A stretch of 54,387 bases of DNA from positions 1 through 54,387 of the forward strand of contig JAFWXR010000031.1 of NCBI GenBank assembly GCA_017517965.1, written 5' to 3'. Under the pieces are notes generated by a model that saw only the letters and a program-made list of their open reading frames with translations, was not told the DNA's origin and did not search any database. A program made the translations under genes and the position numbers. Source of the stretch: Clostridia bacterium. GTDB lineage: Bacteria > Bacillota > Clostridia > Oscillospirales > Feifaniaceae. This document shows, piece after piece, positions 43,972 to 53,900 of the stretch; positions within the stretch are counted from its first letter, which is position 1; each line of letters opens with the position of its first letter.

Positions 43972-44922
43972 ATGATTGAAATAGAAAAGCCGAGACTGGA
44001 ATACGAAGTATTATCAGATGACGGTTCATACGGTAAATTCACCGTAGCACCGCTTGAGCGTGGATTCGGTACCACGCTTGGTAACTCACTGCGCAGAGTA
44101 CTGCTCAGTTCACTTCCGGGATATGCTGCATCAGCAATCAAGATTGACGGTGTTCAGCACGAATTCACAACGATTCCCGGTGTTAAGGAAGATGTAACGG
44201 AGATCGTCCTCAATGTCAAGGAGCTTATTGTAAAGCTTCACGGCGATGGTCCCAAGGTTGTGACCATTGACGCTGAGGGTGAGCAGGTAGTTACTGCAGC
44301 AGATATCAAGCATGACAGCGAAGTTGAAATTATCAACCCCGACCTTGTGCTTGCAACGCTTAACAGCGACGGTAAACTCCATATGGAGATTACCTTAAAC
44401 AGAGGACGCGGATACGTTTCTGCAGACAGAAACAAGCAGAATGACCAGCCTGTAATAGGCGTCATCTCAGTTGACTCAATTTATACTCCCGTTGTAAAGG
44501 TGAAGTATACGGTTGAGCCTTGCCGCGTCGGTAATTCAATGGACTTTGACAGCCTTGCGATCGAAGTTTGGACAAACAAGACGATAGACGCTCAGAGCGC
44601 AGTATCGCTTGCAGCCAAAGTTCTGACCTCGCATCTCAACATTTTCGTCGAGCTTTCCGAAGAGGCAAAGAACGCTGAAATTATGTACGAGAAGGAAGAG
44701 GTCAAGAAGGAAAAGGTTCTTGAAACAACGATCGAAGAGCTTGATCTTTCCGTTCGTTCCTTCAACTGCTTGAAGAGAGCGGGCATCAATACTGTTGAAG
44801 ACATTATCCAGCGCACAGAGGAAGATATGATGAAAGTCAGAAACCTCGGTCGCAAATCTCTTGAAGAGGTTATCCAGAAGCTTGAAAGCCTCGACCTCGC
44901 ACTCAAGAAGGATGACGAATAA
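43972..44922 (+). CDS. rpoA: RNA polymerase alpha subunit
   Basis: The 316-residue alpha subunit has the dimerising N-terminal domain (1-230, with [20 protein letters not shown]) and the C-terminal DNA/activator-binding domain (about 248-316, [20 protein letters not shown] and [12 protein letters not shown]). ATG 43972 follows GGAGGG; the TTG-led extension from 43957 is the SD itself. rplQ follows after 34 bases. Confidence 0.98.
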   Translation: MIEIEKPRLEYEVLSDDGSYGKFTVAPLERGFGTTLGNSLRRVLLSSLPGYAASAIKIDGVQHEFTTIPGVKEDVTEIVLNVKELIVKLHGDGPKVVTIDAEGEQVVTAADIKHDSEVEIINPDLVLATLNSDGKLHMEITLNRGRGYVSADRNKQNDQPVIGVISVDSIYTPVVKVKYTVEPCRVGNSMDFDSLAIEVWTNKTIDAQSAVSLAAKVLTSHLNIFVELSEEAKNAEIMYEKEEVKKEKVLETTIEELDLSVRSFNCLKRAGINTVEDIIQRTEEDMMKVRNLGRKSLEEVIQKLESLDLALKKDDE

Positions 44923-44956
44923 TTCGTCACACACATATTAAAGGAGGTTAACAGAT

Positions 44957-45301
44957 ATGCCGGCACAGAGAAAACTCGGTGTTACAACTGACCATAGAAG
45001 AGCAATGCTTCGCGGTATGGTTACATTCTTCCTCGAAAGCGGAAAAATGGAAACAACCGTTACAAGAGCTAAAGAAGTTAGTGCGGTTGCTGAAAAGATG
45101 ATCACTCTTGCAAAAGAGGATACGTTACACAATAAGCGTCAGGTTATGAGCTACGTAACAAAGGAAGACGTTGTTAAGAAGCTCTTTACAGAAATCGGAC
45201 CTAAGTACGCTGACAGAAACGGTGGTTACACAAGAATAGTTAAGATCGGTCCCCGTAGAGGTGACTCTGCAGAGATGGCTATCCTTACTCTTGTTGACTA
45301 A
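44957..45301 (+). CDS. rplQ: 50S ribosomal protein L17
   Basis: The 114-residue L17 begins [20 protein letters not shown] and sits near the tunnel exit with L22 and L32. It is the last gene of the cluster and is followed by a strong intrinsic terminator. Confidence 0.98.
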   Translation: MPAQRKLGVTTDHRRAMLRGMVTFFLESGKMETTVTRAKEVSAVAEKMITLAKEDTLHNKRQVMSYVTKEDVVKKLFTEIGPKYADRNGGYTRIVKIGPRRGDSAEMAILTLVD

Positions 45302-45311
45302 TAATAGCTTG

Positions 45312-45344
45312 AAATCCCAATCCGAAAGGATTGGGATTTTTTTT
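45312..45344 (+). terminator. Terminator of the ribosomal cluster
   Basis: AAATCCCAATCC (45312-45323) pairs with GGATTGGGATTT (45328-45339) around GAAA, followed by eight T residues in all. Confidence 0.95.
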
Positions 45345-45424
45345 ATGGTGGAAAAATACGTGCACACAACTTAAAAATATGGTATAGTTAATAAAACCCT
45401 AAAAATGCAGGGAGAAAATAGAAA

Positions 45425-45661
45425 TTGCTTCCACAATTTAAGAAAAATGACCGTGAGGCAGAGTCATTTGAAATTGCAGAAAAGAAAATAGAAGTCACGC
45501 AGACGACAGATGAGGAGTTTATGGGAAAACCGATGGTCTTCCTTAACGGTATACCGACAGTTGTTGCCGGTGACGGCAGAGTCGGCTCGGTACGCATAGA
45601 ACTTGACGGTGAAAAAATCACGCAGCAGACTCAGTTTGTAAAATCTGTCACAAAGCAGTAA
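45425..45661 (+). CDS. Hypothetical protein, 78 aa
   Basis: A 78-residue ORF starts with TTG 45425, 10 bases after GGGAG, and has neighbour-like codon use. The first half is charged and helical (KKNDREAESFEIAEKKIEV), the second a small beta-rich domain (MGKPMVFLNGIPTVVAGDGR). There is no signal peptide or membrane helix. I do not recognise the family. It lies alone between the ribosomal terminator and an XRE regulator, from which a 94-base gap with a GCAACC/GGTTGC hairpin separates it. Confidence 0.5.
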   Translation: MLPQFKKNDREAESFEIAEKKIEVTQTTDEEFMGKPMVFLNGIPTVVAGDGRVGSVRIELDGEKITQQTQFVKSVTKQ

Positions 45662-45755
45662 AATTTCAATATGCAACCGTAGGTTGCCGAAATTCAAGGT
45701 TGCGTTGGTGGAATGTAAAGCGACATTTTGATAGTATAATAGCGGAGGTGACAGT

Positions 45756-46400
45756 ATGAATTTTAATGAACGACTGACAAATATAAGAAAAATGAAGGGT
45801 CTCAGCCAGGAGAGTCTTGCCGATAAGATGGGCGTCTCAAGGCAGGCTGTCAGCAAGTGGGAGACGGGGGATACACAGCCCGATTACCAGAAGCTTGTCG
45901 CGCTTGCAGATGAACTCGGCGTCAGTATGGATTATCTCTGCTGCCGTACGGATGATGAGGAAAAAACCGTAAAAAAAGAGAAAAATAACATAGTTTTTTC
46001 CGCTTTGATAATTGCGGTTGCCGTTATTGCGTTTTTTGTAGGAACGTTTTTCGGGGTGAAAAAAGAAGTTGTGCAGGAAAAATCACGTCTGCCCGATGTG
46101 ATTGAGGTCAGCGGAGTGAATTTTTCAAACGGTGGCAAGGGCTTTTTCTATCACTTCGTGCCAAGCGTGATTGATGAGGATTTTACGTATAAAATCGTAT
46201 TCTGCGATTACGAAGGCAATAAAAAAACGTATGACGTGACGTGTGTTGACGGAAACTGCAGCGGAAGAACTGATTTAAGCGGAAGTTACACGAGTGTGAC
46301 CGTCGTAATAAGCGACGGCGAGGAAAGCCGTGCCGTTCCGATAGCGATGGATCTGAGCATCGGTGAATATTCAGCATCGTGGACACCCGTTGAAGAATAA
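45756..46400 (+). CDS. Membrane-anchored XRE-family transcriptional regulator
   Basis: The 214-residue protein has an N-terminal XRE/HTH_3 domain (residues about 5-60, LTNIRKMKGLSQESLADKMG and VSRQAVSKWETGDTQPDYQK), a membrane helix (about 85-105, IVFSALIIAVAVIAFFVGTF) and a beta-rich external domain of about 100 residues. The layout suggests one-component sensing of an envelope signal by a DNA-bound, membrane-tethered protein. Target genes are unknown; the BlaI/M56 pair lies convergently next to it. CGGAGGTG precedes ATG 45756. Confidence 0.85.
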   Translation: MNFNERLTNIRKMKGLSQESLADKMGVSRQAVSKWETGDTQPDYQKLVALADELGVSMDYLCCRTDDEEKTVKKEKNNIVFSALIIAVAVIAFFVGTFFGVKKEVVQEKSRLPDVIEVSGVNFSNGGKGFFYHFVPSVIDEDFTYKIVFCDYEGNKKTYDVTCVDGNCSGRTDLSGSYTSVTVVISDGEESRAVPIAMDLSIGEYSASWTPVEE

Positions 46401-46403
46401 AAG

Positions 46404-46432
46404 AAAACCCGTACTTTGTACGGGTTTTTACT
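46404..46432. terminator. Bidirectional terminator
   Basis: AAAACCCGTAC pairs with GTACGGGTTTT around TTT, and serves the XRE gene and the convergent M56-M23 gene. Confidence 0.9.
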
Positions 46433-46433
46433 T

Positions 46434-47789
46434 TTAAAAAGGTCTTTTCTGCGGTTGGGTGATGTTTACGTCAAGAGCATAATCAAGCGGGTCGGTTGCC
46501 TTTCCGTATTTGGTCAGTTCAAGGTGCAGATGGTCACCTGTCGCCATACCCGTTTTGCCTACCTTGCCTATCACGTCACCCGAAGATACTGTGTCACCTA
46601 CGGTCACGTCAATTGAAGAAAGGTGGGCGTACAGCACGGTCGCAGTGCCGTTATCGGTGATGATGAAATAGCCACGCTCGGCATCATAATCGGCTGAGGT
46701 TACCTCACCTCCGTATACGGCAAGCACCTCACTTCCGCCTGTTGCGGGAATGTCTATTGCAGGGTGATTTTCTTCATCGAATATTCGCGAAACGGTGTTG
46801 CTGTCGGGGCAGGGCCATACAAACGCCTGCGAAGCATCAGGCTCGTCGGTGACGCTGCCTGCGAGAACTCCGCTTGCGAACAAAGTCGTTGTAATAAGTA
46901 CCGATGCCAAAATGACCGAGAGTATTATTTTTGTTTTTGTGGATTTTGTGTGATTTTTAATCATTTCAAACCTCCTCCTGAGAGAACTTTTTGTTGCTGT
47001 CATACCTGTTGTCAGAGAATTGTTTTTTGCGTATCCCACGGAAAGAAGTGTCAGAATGGTGTTGACGTAGCCGAGTTTTTCTTCTCTATTCATATTTTCG
47101 GTTGCTTTCACGTCACATGAAATTTCACAGTAGATATTTATCTGCCTGCCTATGAAATATACCGCAGGATTGAACCAGTGAAGACATTTTACCATGCAAA
47201 CGAACCACTTGAAGAGCACGTCACCCCTTTTGAAATGAGTCATTTCGTGCGAAAGGACGTTGTGTAACTGCTCTGCGGTCATATCTCTGTCGGGGAGAAG
47301 TAAAGTCGGCTTGAAAATGCCTATCATAAGCGGTGAAGATAGCGAGTTGCTTTTTCGTACACGGACAGTCCTGCCCGTATATGATGAAATCTGCGGACAG
47401 AGTGTCGGTGCTGACGTGCGACGGAGTTTTGAAAGAAACAGAAAATAACCTATCAGTTTAACTGAAAAAGAAATAACTGCGGCGGCAAGCCATATCCATG
47501 GGAAAAGTGTTGTTTTTTCACTCGTCAAGGGTGCGAAATCGCCGACTTGTTGAGTTTGCGTAATGACTTCGGCGGTCTGTGACACGGTGATTGAAGGAAT
47601 GATACTTGCCTCTTTCGGAAGTGTTATCCTCACGGGTAAAACCATTACCGCAAGTACGGCAAGCCACATAAAATAATGCCAATGAACAGAAAACACCTTT
47701 TTGCTCAGTGGACGAAGCAGAAAAAGTGTACCTGCAAGCAGAGTGCCGAAAACTGAAGCGACAAGTATACTCACAAATGCATTATGCAT
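46434..47789 (-). CDS. M56 (BlaR1/MecR1-like) membrane protease fused to an M23 domain
   Basis: The 451-residue protein joins two peptidases. Residues about 1-270 form the BlaR1/MecR1 M56 domain: membrane helices at the N-terminus and the zinc motif HEMTH in LHNVLSHEMTHFKRGD with a following EISCD. A further membrane helix (about 290-312) leads to an extracytoplasmic M23/LytM domain with HPAIDI, VLYAHLSS and GDHLHLEL, all ligands present. In BlaR1 the external part is a beta-lactam sensor; here a peptidoglycan-cleaving or -sensing domain takes its place. It starts 2 bases after blaI and is cotranscribed. Confidence 0.9.
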   Translation of the reverse strand: MHNAFVSILVASVFGTLLAGTLFLLRPLSKKVFSVHWHYFMWLAVLAVMVLPVRITLPKEASIIPSITVSQTAEVITQTQQVGDFAPLTSEKTTLFPWIWLAAAVISFSVKLIGYFLFLSKLRRTSAPTLCPQISSYTGRTVRVRKSNSLSSPLMIGIFKPTLLLPDRDMTAEQLHNVLSHEMTHFKRGDVLFKWFVCMVKCLHWFNPAVYFIGRQINIYCEISCDVKATENMNREEKLGYVNTILTLLSVGYAKNNSLTTGMTATKSSLRRRFEMIKNHTKSTKTKIILSVILASVLITTTLFASGVLAGSVTDEPDASQAFVWPCPDSNTVSRIFDEENHPAIDIPATGGSEVLAVYGGEVTSADYDAERGYFIITDNGTATVLYAHLSSIDVTVGDTVSSGDVIGKVGKTGMATGDHLHLELTKYGKATDPLDYALDVNITQPQKRPF

Positions 47790-47791
47790 CC

Positions 47792-48166
47792 TCAGTCCTC
47801 CTTATCAAAGATGGCACGAAGTTCGTCCATATCCTCGCTTGAAAGCCTTTCTTCTTCAAACAGAGCTAATGCAAAATCCTTTACGGAACCGTTGTAGAGA
47901 TTTGTAATAAGATTCTTGGTCTGCAATTTTCTGTAAGCCTTCTGCGAAATCAGGGGAGTGTAGTAGAACGATTTTCCTCTTTTTTCGGACAGCACGGCTT
48001 CCTTCTGGACAAGACGCGCAAGAAAGGTGGATACCGTCGTGCGTTTCCAACCGTGCTTTTCCACAGCCTCGTTTATATACTGCGTGTTGACGGGCCCTTC
48101 TGCCTGCCAGAGAACCTTCATTATCTCAAGTTCTGCCTCACCGATATTTATGTTTCCGTCTACCAT
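47792..48166 (-). CDS. BlaI/MecI-family repressor
   Basis: The 124-residue winged-helix repressor begins with GEAELEIMKVLWQAEGPVN and contains WKRTTVSTFLARLVQKEAV, both typical of BlaI/MecI, followed by the dimerisation tail. It is inactivated by cleavage or modification when the M56 partner is activated. The gene is first in its operon with the partner 2 bases downstream. Two palindromes with the CTACA/TGTAG half sites lie over its promoter, so it most likely represses itself. Confidence 0.92.
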   Translation of the reverse strand: MVDGNINIGEAELEIMKVLWQAEGPVNTQYINEAVEKHGWKRTTVSTFLARLVQKEAVLSEKRGKSFYYTPLISQKAYRKLQTKNLITNLYNGSVKDFALALFEEERLSSEDMDELRAIFDKED

Positions 48167-48188
48167 AGAAACACCTCCGTAGTTTTGT

Positions 48189-48224
48189 CTACAATTGTAG
48201 TCTGATTATAGTCTACACTTGTAG
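48189..48224 (-). promoter_or_regulatory. blaI promoter with two BlaI-like operators
   Basis: CTACAATTGTAG (48189-48200) and CTACACTTGTAG (48213-48224) are palindromes of the BlaI/MecI type (TACAnnTGTA), 24 bases apart. On the minus strand TATAAT lies between them (48210-48205), so both operators cover the promoter. GGAGGTG precedes the blaI start. Confidence 0.85.
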
Positions 48225-48400
48225 TCACAAAATGTCAAGAGGTTTTTGCATTATGCAGTTCGATATACAGTAATAACCGTGGGTAGCACCTGCGGTTTTG
48301 TGTTTTTTAAACGGATTTACGGGCTTTCGTTCGGAAAAATGAAAAAAAGGTTGCTATGTATATATAAGGTATGATAAAATGAATCAAATAGTCTTAAATC
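48225..48400 (+). promoter_or_regulatory. Intergenic region with probable LRR-gene promoter
   Basis: The gap between blaI and the leucine-rich-repeat gene holds no gene. TTGCTA (about 48353-48358), an 18-base spacer and TAAAAT (about 48375-48380) form a possible promoter for the downstream gene. Confidence 0.4.
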
Positions 48401-48406
48401 TATTTG

Positions 48407-48486
48407 GCTAAATTCGCAATTTGCGAGCTAAATGTGCTTTCCGCACGCTAAATTACTTCGTAGCTAAATTGACCTGCGGTCAGCGA
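48407..48486 (+). repeat. Array of four small hairpins spaced by GCTAAAT
   Basis: GCTAAAT occurs at 48407, 48427, 48447 and 48463. After each copy stands a different perfect small hairpin: TCGCA-ATT-TGCGA, GTGC-TTTCC-GCAC, TAC-TTC-GTA and TGACC-TGC-GGTCA. The array ends 7 bases before AGGAGGG of the LRR gene, within its leader. Loops and stems differ while the spacer is constant, so this is not a simple duplication. Confidence 0.75.
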
Positions 48487-48506
48487 CTATATCAGGAGGG
48501 TGAAAT

Positions 48507-50636
48507 ATGAAAAAATCTTTTAAGTTTATGGCGGTTATTGCCGTTATAATTTGTCTCGTTATTGCTTTTGCGGTAACGGCAAATGCGTACGGCGAGATAA
48601 CTTATCAGGATGGTATATACTCGTACACCGTATCCAAGGGTCAGGCGACAATTGTTAATACCGTTGAAATGCTTGAGGGTGACGTTGTTATCCCGTCAAC
48701 ACTCGGCGGATACCCCGTTGTAGAAATCGGAAACAGAGCTTTTCAGCAAGAAGATGAAGCTACAAGCTTCGTTATTCCTGAAACGGTTACCAAAATGGGT
48801 CACAGTGCATTTCAAAGTTGTATGAATCTTGAAAGTGTTACGCTTCCGAAAAGTCTTACCAAAATTAGTGAAGAAGCATTCTATTACTGCCCTAACCTTA
48901 ATAACGTGGTTATTCCCGACAGTGTGACAGAAATCGGTGACTATGCATTCGCAGGTTGTTGGCAACTTACGGATATTACCTTTGGAAGTAACGTGACGAC
49001 ACTTGGCGATATGGTGTTCTATGATTGTAAGGGGCTTACGTCAATAGCAATACCTGACACAATTACTTCATTCGGATATCAGATGTTTGGTTACTGTGAT
49101 AATCTTGAAGAAGTCAAGCTTCCTGCAAACATAACGGAAATTCCCATGGAAACCTTTACTCAGTGCTTTAACCTTACAGACGTGACTATGCCGAAGAAGA
49201 TTACGAGTATCGGGTATTCAGCCTTCAATTCATGTGAAGCCCTCAAATCGATAGAGATACCTGCAACGGTTAAAACTATTTACGACGGTGCTTTTTACGA
49301 GTGCGAAGCACTTAAGTACATTTACTACGGCGGTACAAAGGCACAGTGGGCAGGCATCACGGTAGAAGACGGTAATGATGAACTGAAAAATGCTACTGTT
49401 TTCTATGGTGGAAACGGACCTGTTGCTTCACAGTTTGCGGTTACTTATAAACTCAGATGTACGGCATCCATAGACAATACGGCAAAGACGCTTACGGCAA
49501 AATGGGACGGTTCAAGCACCAAAACCATAGTGTTTAAAATCAATGCCAACGTTGCAGGCGGTGACACGCTTGAAGTAAGCGATATCAAAGGCGGTACGGT
49601 TTCATTAAACAACAACGTCCTCACGGTCGCTCCGAACAATGCAAACGTAAGCTTTAAAGTCAAAATAATTGAGGACAGCGGTGCCGTTACGGTGCTCAAT
49701 GCAACGGCAAATTTCGGCTATCCCAACTTCATTCTTGACAGCACGATGGTAGAGAACGTCGTAAGAGCAAGCACGTCGGTTGACGGTGCGACGATAAACG
49801 TTGTGACCGCCACGGGTGAGCAGACCTCGAGTATGAGAGTTAAGTTTGCTCTTCCCGCAGGCGCAACGCTTTCTGTTGCAAACGGTGCGGATAAGACTTA
49901 TCTTACGGAGCATTCGGCAACGGTGCTTGAAGTGAAAAACCCCGGTGTCGGCAGACTCACCGTGCCTATGGTGCTTAAGGATTCGGACGGTGTTACGATG
50001 CCGATGACACTTAAGGCAGATTTCGGCAACAAGGTGAGATATATCACGAACTGTACCGTGGCGCAGAACGGAAACGACATAACCGTTGCTTCAGGTACGT
50101 CGACGGCTTACGTGGTGTTTGATACGACGGGCATTGACGGCGGTTACATTGAGGTTGAAAACGTGTCAAGAAACCTGCTTGACAGATATGTGATTGTTGA
50201 CGGTGTCGCAGTAAGATTTTACAACCCCGTATACGATAACGGAAACGTTACGGTAAATATTAAAAACGGTGACGGTGAAATTGTAAAGACGTATAACGTG
50301 ACGGTTATTTTCCACAAGGGTAAGGACGGTAACGGAAACTACATCGTGACCGAATATACACCCATTCATTCCGTGCTCAGATGCGCGTATGAAGTGGAAG
50401 GTGACGATATCACGGTTTTTGCAGATGCAGGTGCACGTGACGTATACCTCAACTTTGCGAGATATCAGGCTGAATCGCTCAGCTCACCCAATGCGGACAA
50501 AAACGTGGCAAAACAGACGGGTGCACGAAGCTGGAGAGTGCTCAGAAGCGATGGCCCCGTTGAGTTTGACGTGATCTTTGATGCATCGACACACGGCGGC
50601 GAAGTAATAACAAGACACGTGACGGTTATTTTCTAA
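48507..50636 (+). CDS. Exported BspA-type leucine-rich-repeat protein
   Basis: The 709-residue protein has a signal peptide (cleavage near residue 28 after TANAYG) and about nine 23-residue BspA/LRR_5 repeats (residues about 60-285) of the form VTLPKSLTKISEEAFYYC. The rest (about 310-709) consists of four beta-rich units of about 95 residues, each ending in a V-T/A-V-I-F or ANFG-like strand. No LPXTG, S-layer or transmembrane anchor is visible, so the attachment is unknown. BspA-like proteins mediate adhesion to host or matrix proteins. The gene stands alone, with a terminator behind it. Confidence 0.85.
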   Translation: MKKSFKFMAVIAVIICLVIAFAVTANAYGEITYQDGIYSYTVSKGQATIVNTVEMLEGDVVIPSTLGGYPVVEIGNRAFQQEDEATSFVIPETVTKMGHSAFQSCMNLESVTLPKSLTKISEEAFYYCPNLNNVVIPDSVTEIGDYAFAGCWQLTDITFGSNVTTLGDMVFYDCKGLTSIAIPDTITSFGYQMFGYCDNLEEVKLPANITEIPMETFTQCFNLTDVTMPKKITSIGYSAFNSCEALKSIEIPATVKTIYDGAFYECEALKYIYYGGTKAQWAGITVEDGNDELKNATVFYGGNGPVASQFAVTYKLRCTASIDNTAKTLTAKWDGSSTKTIVFKINANVAGGDTLEVSDIKGGTVSLNNNVLTVAPNNANVSFKVKIIEDSGAVTVLNATANFGYPNFILDSTMVENVVRASTSVDGATINVVTATGEQTSSMRVKFALPAGATLSVANGADKTYLTEHSATVLEVKNPGVGRLTVPMVLKDSDGVTMPMTLKADFGNKVRYITNCTVAQNGNDITVASGTSTAYVVFDTTGIDGGYIEVENVSRNLLDRYVIVDGVAVRFYNPVYDNGNVTVNIKNGDGEIVKTYNVTVIFHKGKDGNGNYIVTEYTPIHSVLRCAYEVEGDDITVFADAGARDVYLNFARYQAESLSSPNADKNVAKQTGARSWRVLRSDGPVEFDVIFDASTHGGEVITRHVTVIF

Positions 50637-50645
50637 AAACTTTAA

Positions 50646-50674
50646 AAGAGAGGTCAAAAGACCTCTCTTTTTTA
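50646..50674 (+). terminator. Terminator of the LRR gene
   Basis: AAAGAGAGGTC pairs with GACCTCTCTTT around AAAA, followed by more T residues. Confidence 0.9.
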
Positions 50675-50953
50675 ATTCGGAATTTCAATTTAAATCACAA
50701 TCTCTTCACCACAAGAAGACGGTATGGGGGTGGAAATATCGCGAGGAAGGCTTGTAGGAGAGGTCTTTGACCTCTTTTTTCTATCCATGATAGAATATCA
50801 AAAAAAATGAATAGAATATCTAAAAAAGATAGTCCTCCAATCTATTGAAATGCCGTATATTTGTGATACACTAATAGTAGTTACATAAATAATGAGAGAA
50901 AATTGTGCAAATGTAACAATAAAATGACACATTATTTTTAAGGAGGAAAAATT
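50675..50953 (+). other. Intergenic region with a second, similar terminator
   Basis: No gene is visible. GAGAGGTC-TTT-GACCTCTTTTTT at 50758-50780 repeats the stem of the preceding terminator. Further on, TTGAAA (50845-50850), a 16-base spacer and TACACT (50867-50872) may be the promoter of the next gene, with a leader of about 75 bases and AAGGAGG before the ATG. Confidence 0.5.
50758..50780 (+). terminator. Second terminator of the same stem sequence
   Basis: GAGAGGTC pairs with GACCTCTT around TTT, followed by T residues; the arms are the same as those of the terminator at 50646-50674. Confidence 0.75.
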
Positions 50954-53900
50954 ATGAGAAAATCATCAAAGCTTCTGGCGATACTTCTTGCAGTCCTTAT
51001 GGTTGTATCAGTATTTCCTGTAAGCGTATTTGCTGTCGGTGGTGAAATCACCGCAGTGGACATTGTTACTGAAACCGTATTCCCTACGGGCATGGTAACA
51101 AGTGAACCTACATTTTATTCCACAATTCCGGTAAAGATGGGTGACGCAGAAGAATACACCAATCTTGAAGGCGTTACATGGACACGCCAGCAAGAAGGCG
51201 ACTGGGATGGAGTAACGGTAGGCAATACGTATACGTATAAGCCTGCTCTTCCTGACGGTTACACATGGGCTGAGGGTGTTGAGCCTACAATCACGGTTAA
51301 AATCGTTGATGCTACGGTAGGCGCAAACAGCACAGGCGCAAGAAAAGGCTTTTTATCATCACAGGCAACTACCTTAGTGCCTTACGTGGTTAAGGCAAAC
51401 CGTGCCGCATACGATGCAACAGGTTGTGTTTTATTGGTGGCTGACATAGGAAAATACCCGAGTGCGGGTCACGTCACAACAGCTACGGACGCAACACCGA
51501 CAGAGGGTACAACAAGCATAACCGTTACCGATAACGTTACTCTTACGGAAGTATACGGTGGTGGTCATCCTGTTCACCACGTTGGTGATACGTACGTATA
51601 TATAAATAACGCGACGGTTTCAAAAGTATACGGTGGCGGCAGAAGCGGTAACGTGACGGGTGATGCATACATTGATCTTACCGGTAAAGTAAATATTACC
51701 AACCTCCGTGGCGGTAGCTATCTTGGTGATACGACCCTTTCCGGAACGGCTTACGTTACGATTCACGACCTGGCGGAAGGTTCAACCTTCAAAGATATCG
51801 GAAGAGGTACTGCAAGCAAGCTTGTGGTAAATCTTGATGATTCAAGTAAGCATTTCGTTTCTGCTGTTTTGGCGGACGATGCTACTGAAATTTATATCAA
51901 CGGTCAGCTTTACGTTGGTGTGATTGATGAAGCAACCGTAACAGATATACCTGCTTCTATCATTGCAGGTACTGCAAGCGAAGTTCTTCCTACAACCTTC
52001 GGTGAACTCGAAGGCTTCACGTGGAAGGGTGACGACACAAGCGCAGGCGATGCAGTATTCACACTTACTGCACCCGACGGATATTTCTTTGAAGGTCTTG
52101 TAAAGACTAAGGAATATACGATATCAGTAACTTCAGGCGTAGTTGAAGCAACAGACGTTACACTCGATAAGGTAACGGCAGATATAAGAGTAGGTGAAAC
52201 GGTAACTCTTACGGCAACGGTTTCACCCGATAACGTTACAGACCCCACTGTTACGTGGACGGCAAGCGAAAACGTTGAACTCGTTGAAACGGGTGCAACG
52301 GTAACCGTAAAGGGTGTTGCCACAGGTGAAGCAACGGTTACTGCAACAGCAGGTAACGTATCTGCAACTTGTGTTGTAACGGTAAATCCTGAAGCGGTTA
52401 TCACGGTCGTTCATCCGGAAGTTTTCAACACGGTATTCCCGATTGGCACGGTAGAGGCACCGGTATTCTATGATGAACTTTCTGTTGTCACAGACGGTGT
52501 GGAAACCAAACTTTCAGGCTTTACGTGGACGTCTGCTGATTACAACGGTGCAGTAGCAGGAGAATATATGTTCACGGCAGTTGCACCTGCATCATATGTG
52601 TTTGCTGAAGATGCGACACCCGTGATTATAGTTGAAGTGGTTGAAGCAACACTGGCTAATGCAAGCGGTAACATCGGATTCGCACCGACTGTTGCTCCCA
52701 CTCCCGTACCGTACGTTGTAAAAGGCGTCGGCGGTAAAAACGTGGCATACGACGTAACGGGCTTCAATGCTCTTGATACGGCAAGAGGCACGGCTGCTAA
52801 GTATTTCGGCGGTTCACACAAGTCTGCTTCCGGTGCGGTTGCTACGGAAGGTACGACAGACGTAACAATTACCGACAATGCAAGCATTGAAGGTGTATAC
52901 GGCGGCGGTTACGGCGGTACGATGACACATACCGGCAACGTAAACATAACAATCAGAAATGCAACGGTAACCAGCGTGTTCAGTGGTGGCTTAGGCTCCG
53001 GCGCAACGGTAAATGCAAATGCATACGTTGACATTTCAGGTCTTGTAGACATCGGAACAATCTATGCAAGCGGTTCGAACAGTTCTAAGTTGAACGGTAC
53101 GACGACGATAGACATTGAACAAATTGATGCCGCATCGACAATCGATGCTATCAAGAGAGTTACTGCAGGCACGAATGCTGCAGATACCCTCATAGTAAAT
53201 CTTGACGATACAAGTGCACATCTTATTGACAAGGTAGAAAACTGGAAGACGGATGAAAACATCAAGGTTTATATCAACGGCATACTCCAGGTTCCCGCAG
53301 TTGAAAGCGTAGAACTTGACCAGACGGAAGTCACACTTAAAGAAGGTGGCGCAGGTGTTCAGCTTACAGCAACAGTTGCACCTGATAAAGCTGACCAGAC
53401 AGTTGTATGGACGGTTGAAGGCGATGCAGTTACGGTTGAGAATGGTCTCGTAACACCCGTAAAGGCAGGTACGGCAACGGTTACAGCAACAGCAGGCGAC
53501 GTTTCAGCATCATGCGTTGTAACTGTTAATGCAGTTGTTGCATATGCAGGTGGTATCGGCTACGAAACGTTTGCAGAAGCAGTTGCAGCAGGCGGTCAGG
53601 TAGTCCTCCTTGCAGATGCAGCAGGTGACGGTATCGTAATCGATAAGGACGTAACAATCGACCTTGGCGGTTATACGTACACGATTAACGGTGCACTCGT
53701 TGGCTCAGCAGGTACTGAAACAATCGGTTTCCAGATTCTCAAGGATAACCATGTAATGATCAAAAACGGTGCAATCGCAGCAGACGTTGCAGCAATTGAA
53801 GCAAACGAAACCAATATAGCAAACGGCAATAAGACGCTTAAGATGCTTATCCAGAACTATGCAGATCTGTCACTTGAAAACGTAACACTTGATATGTCGG

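Noticed and set aside
48400-48500. CRISPR-like array
   Set aside because: The constant heptamer is much too short and the variable parts are palindromes of 9-13 bases; no cas gene is near.
51910-53265. Several minus-strand frames opposite the giant surface gene
   Set aside because: The plus frame is open over 1144 codons with a signal peptide and domains; the minus frames are low-complexity reflections of Thr/Val/Ala codons.
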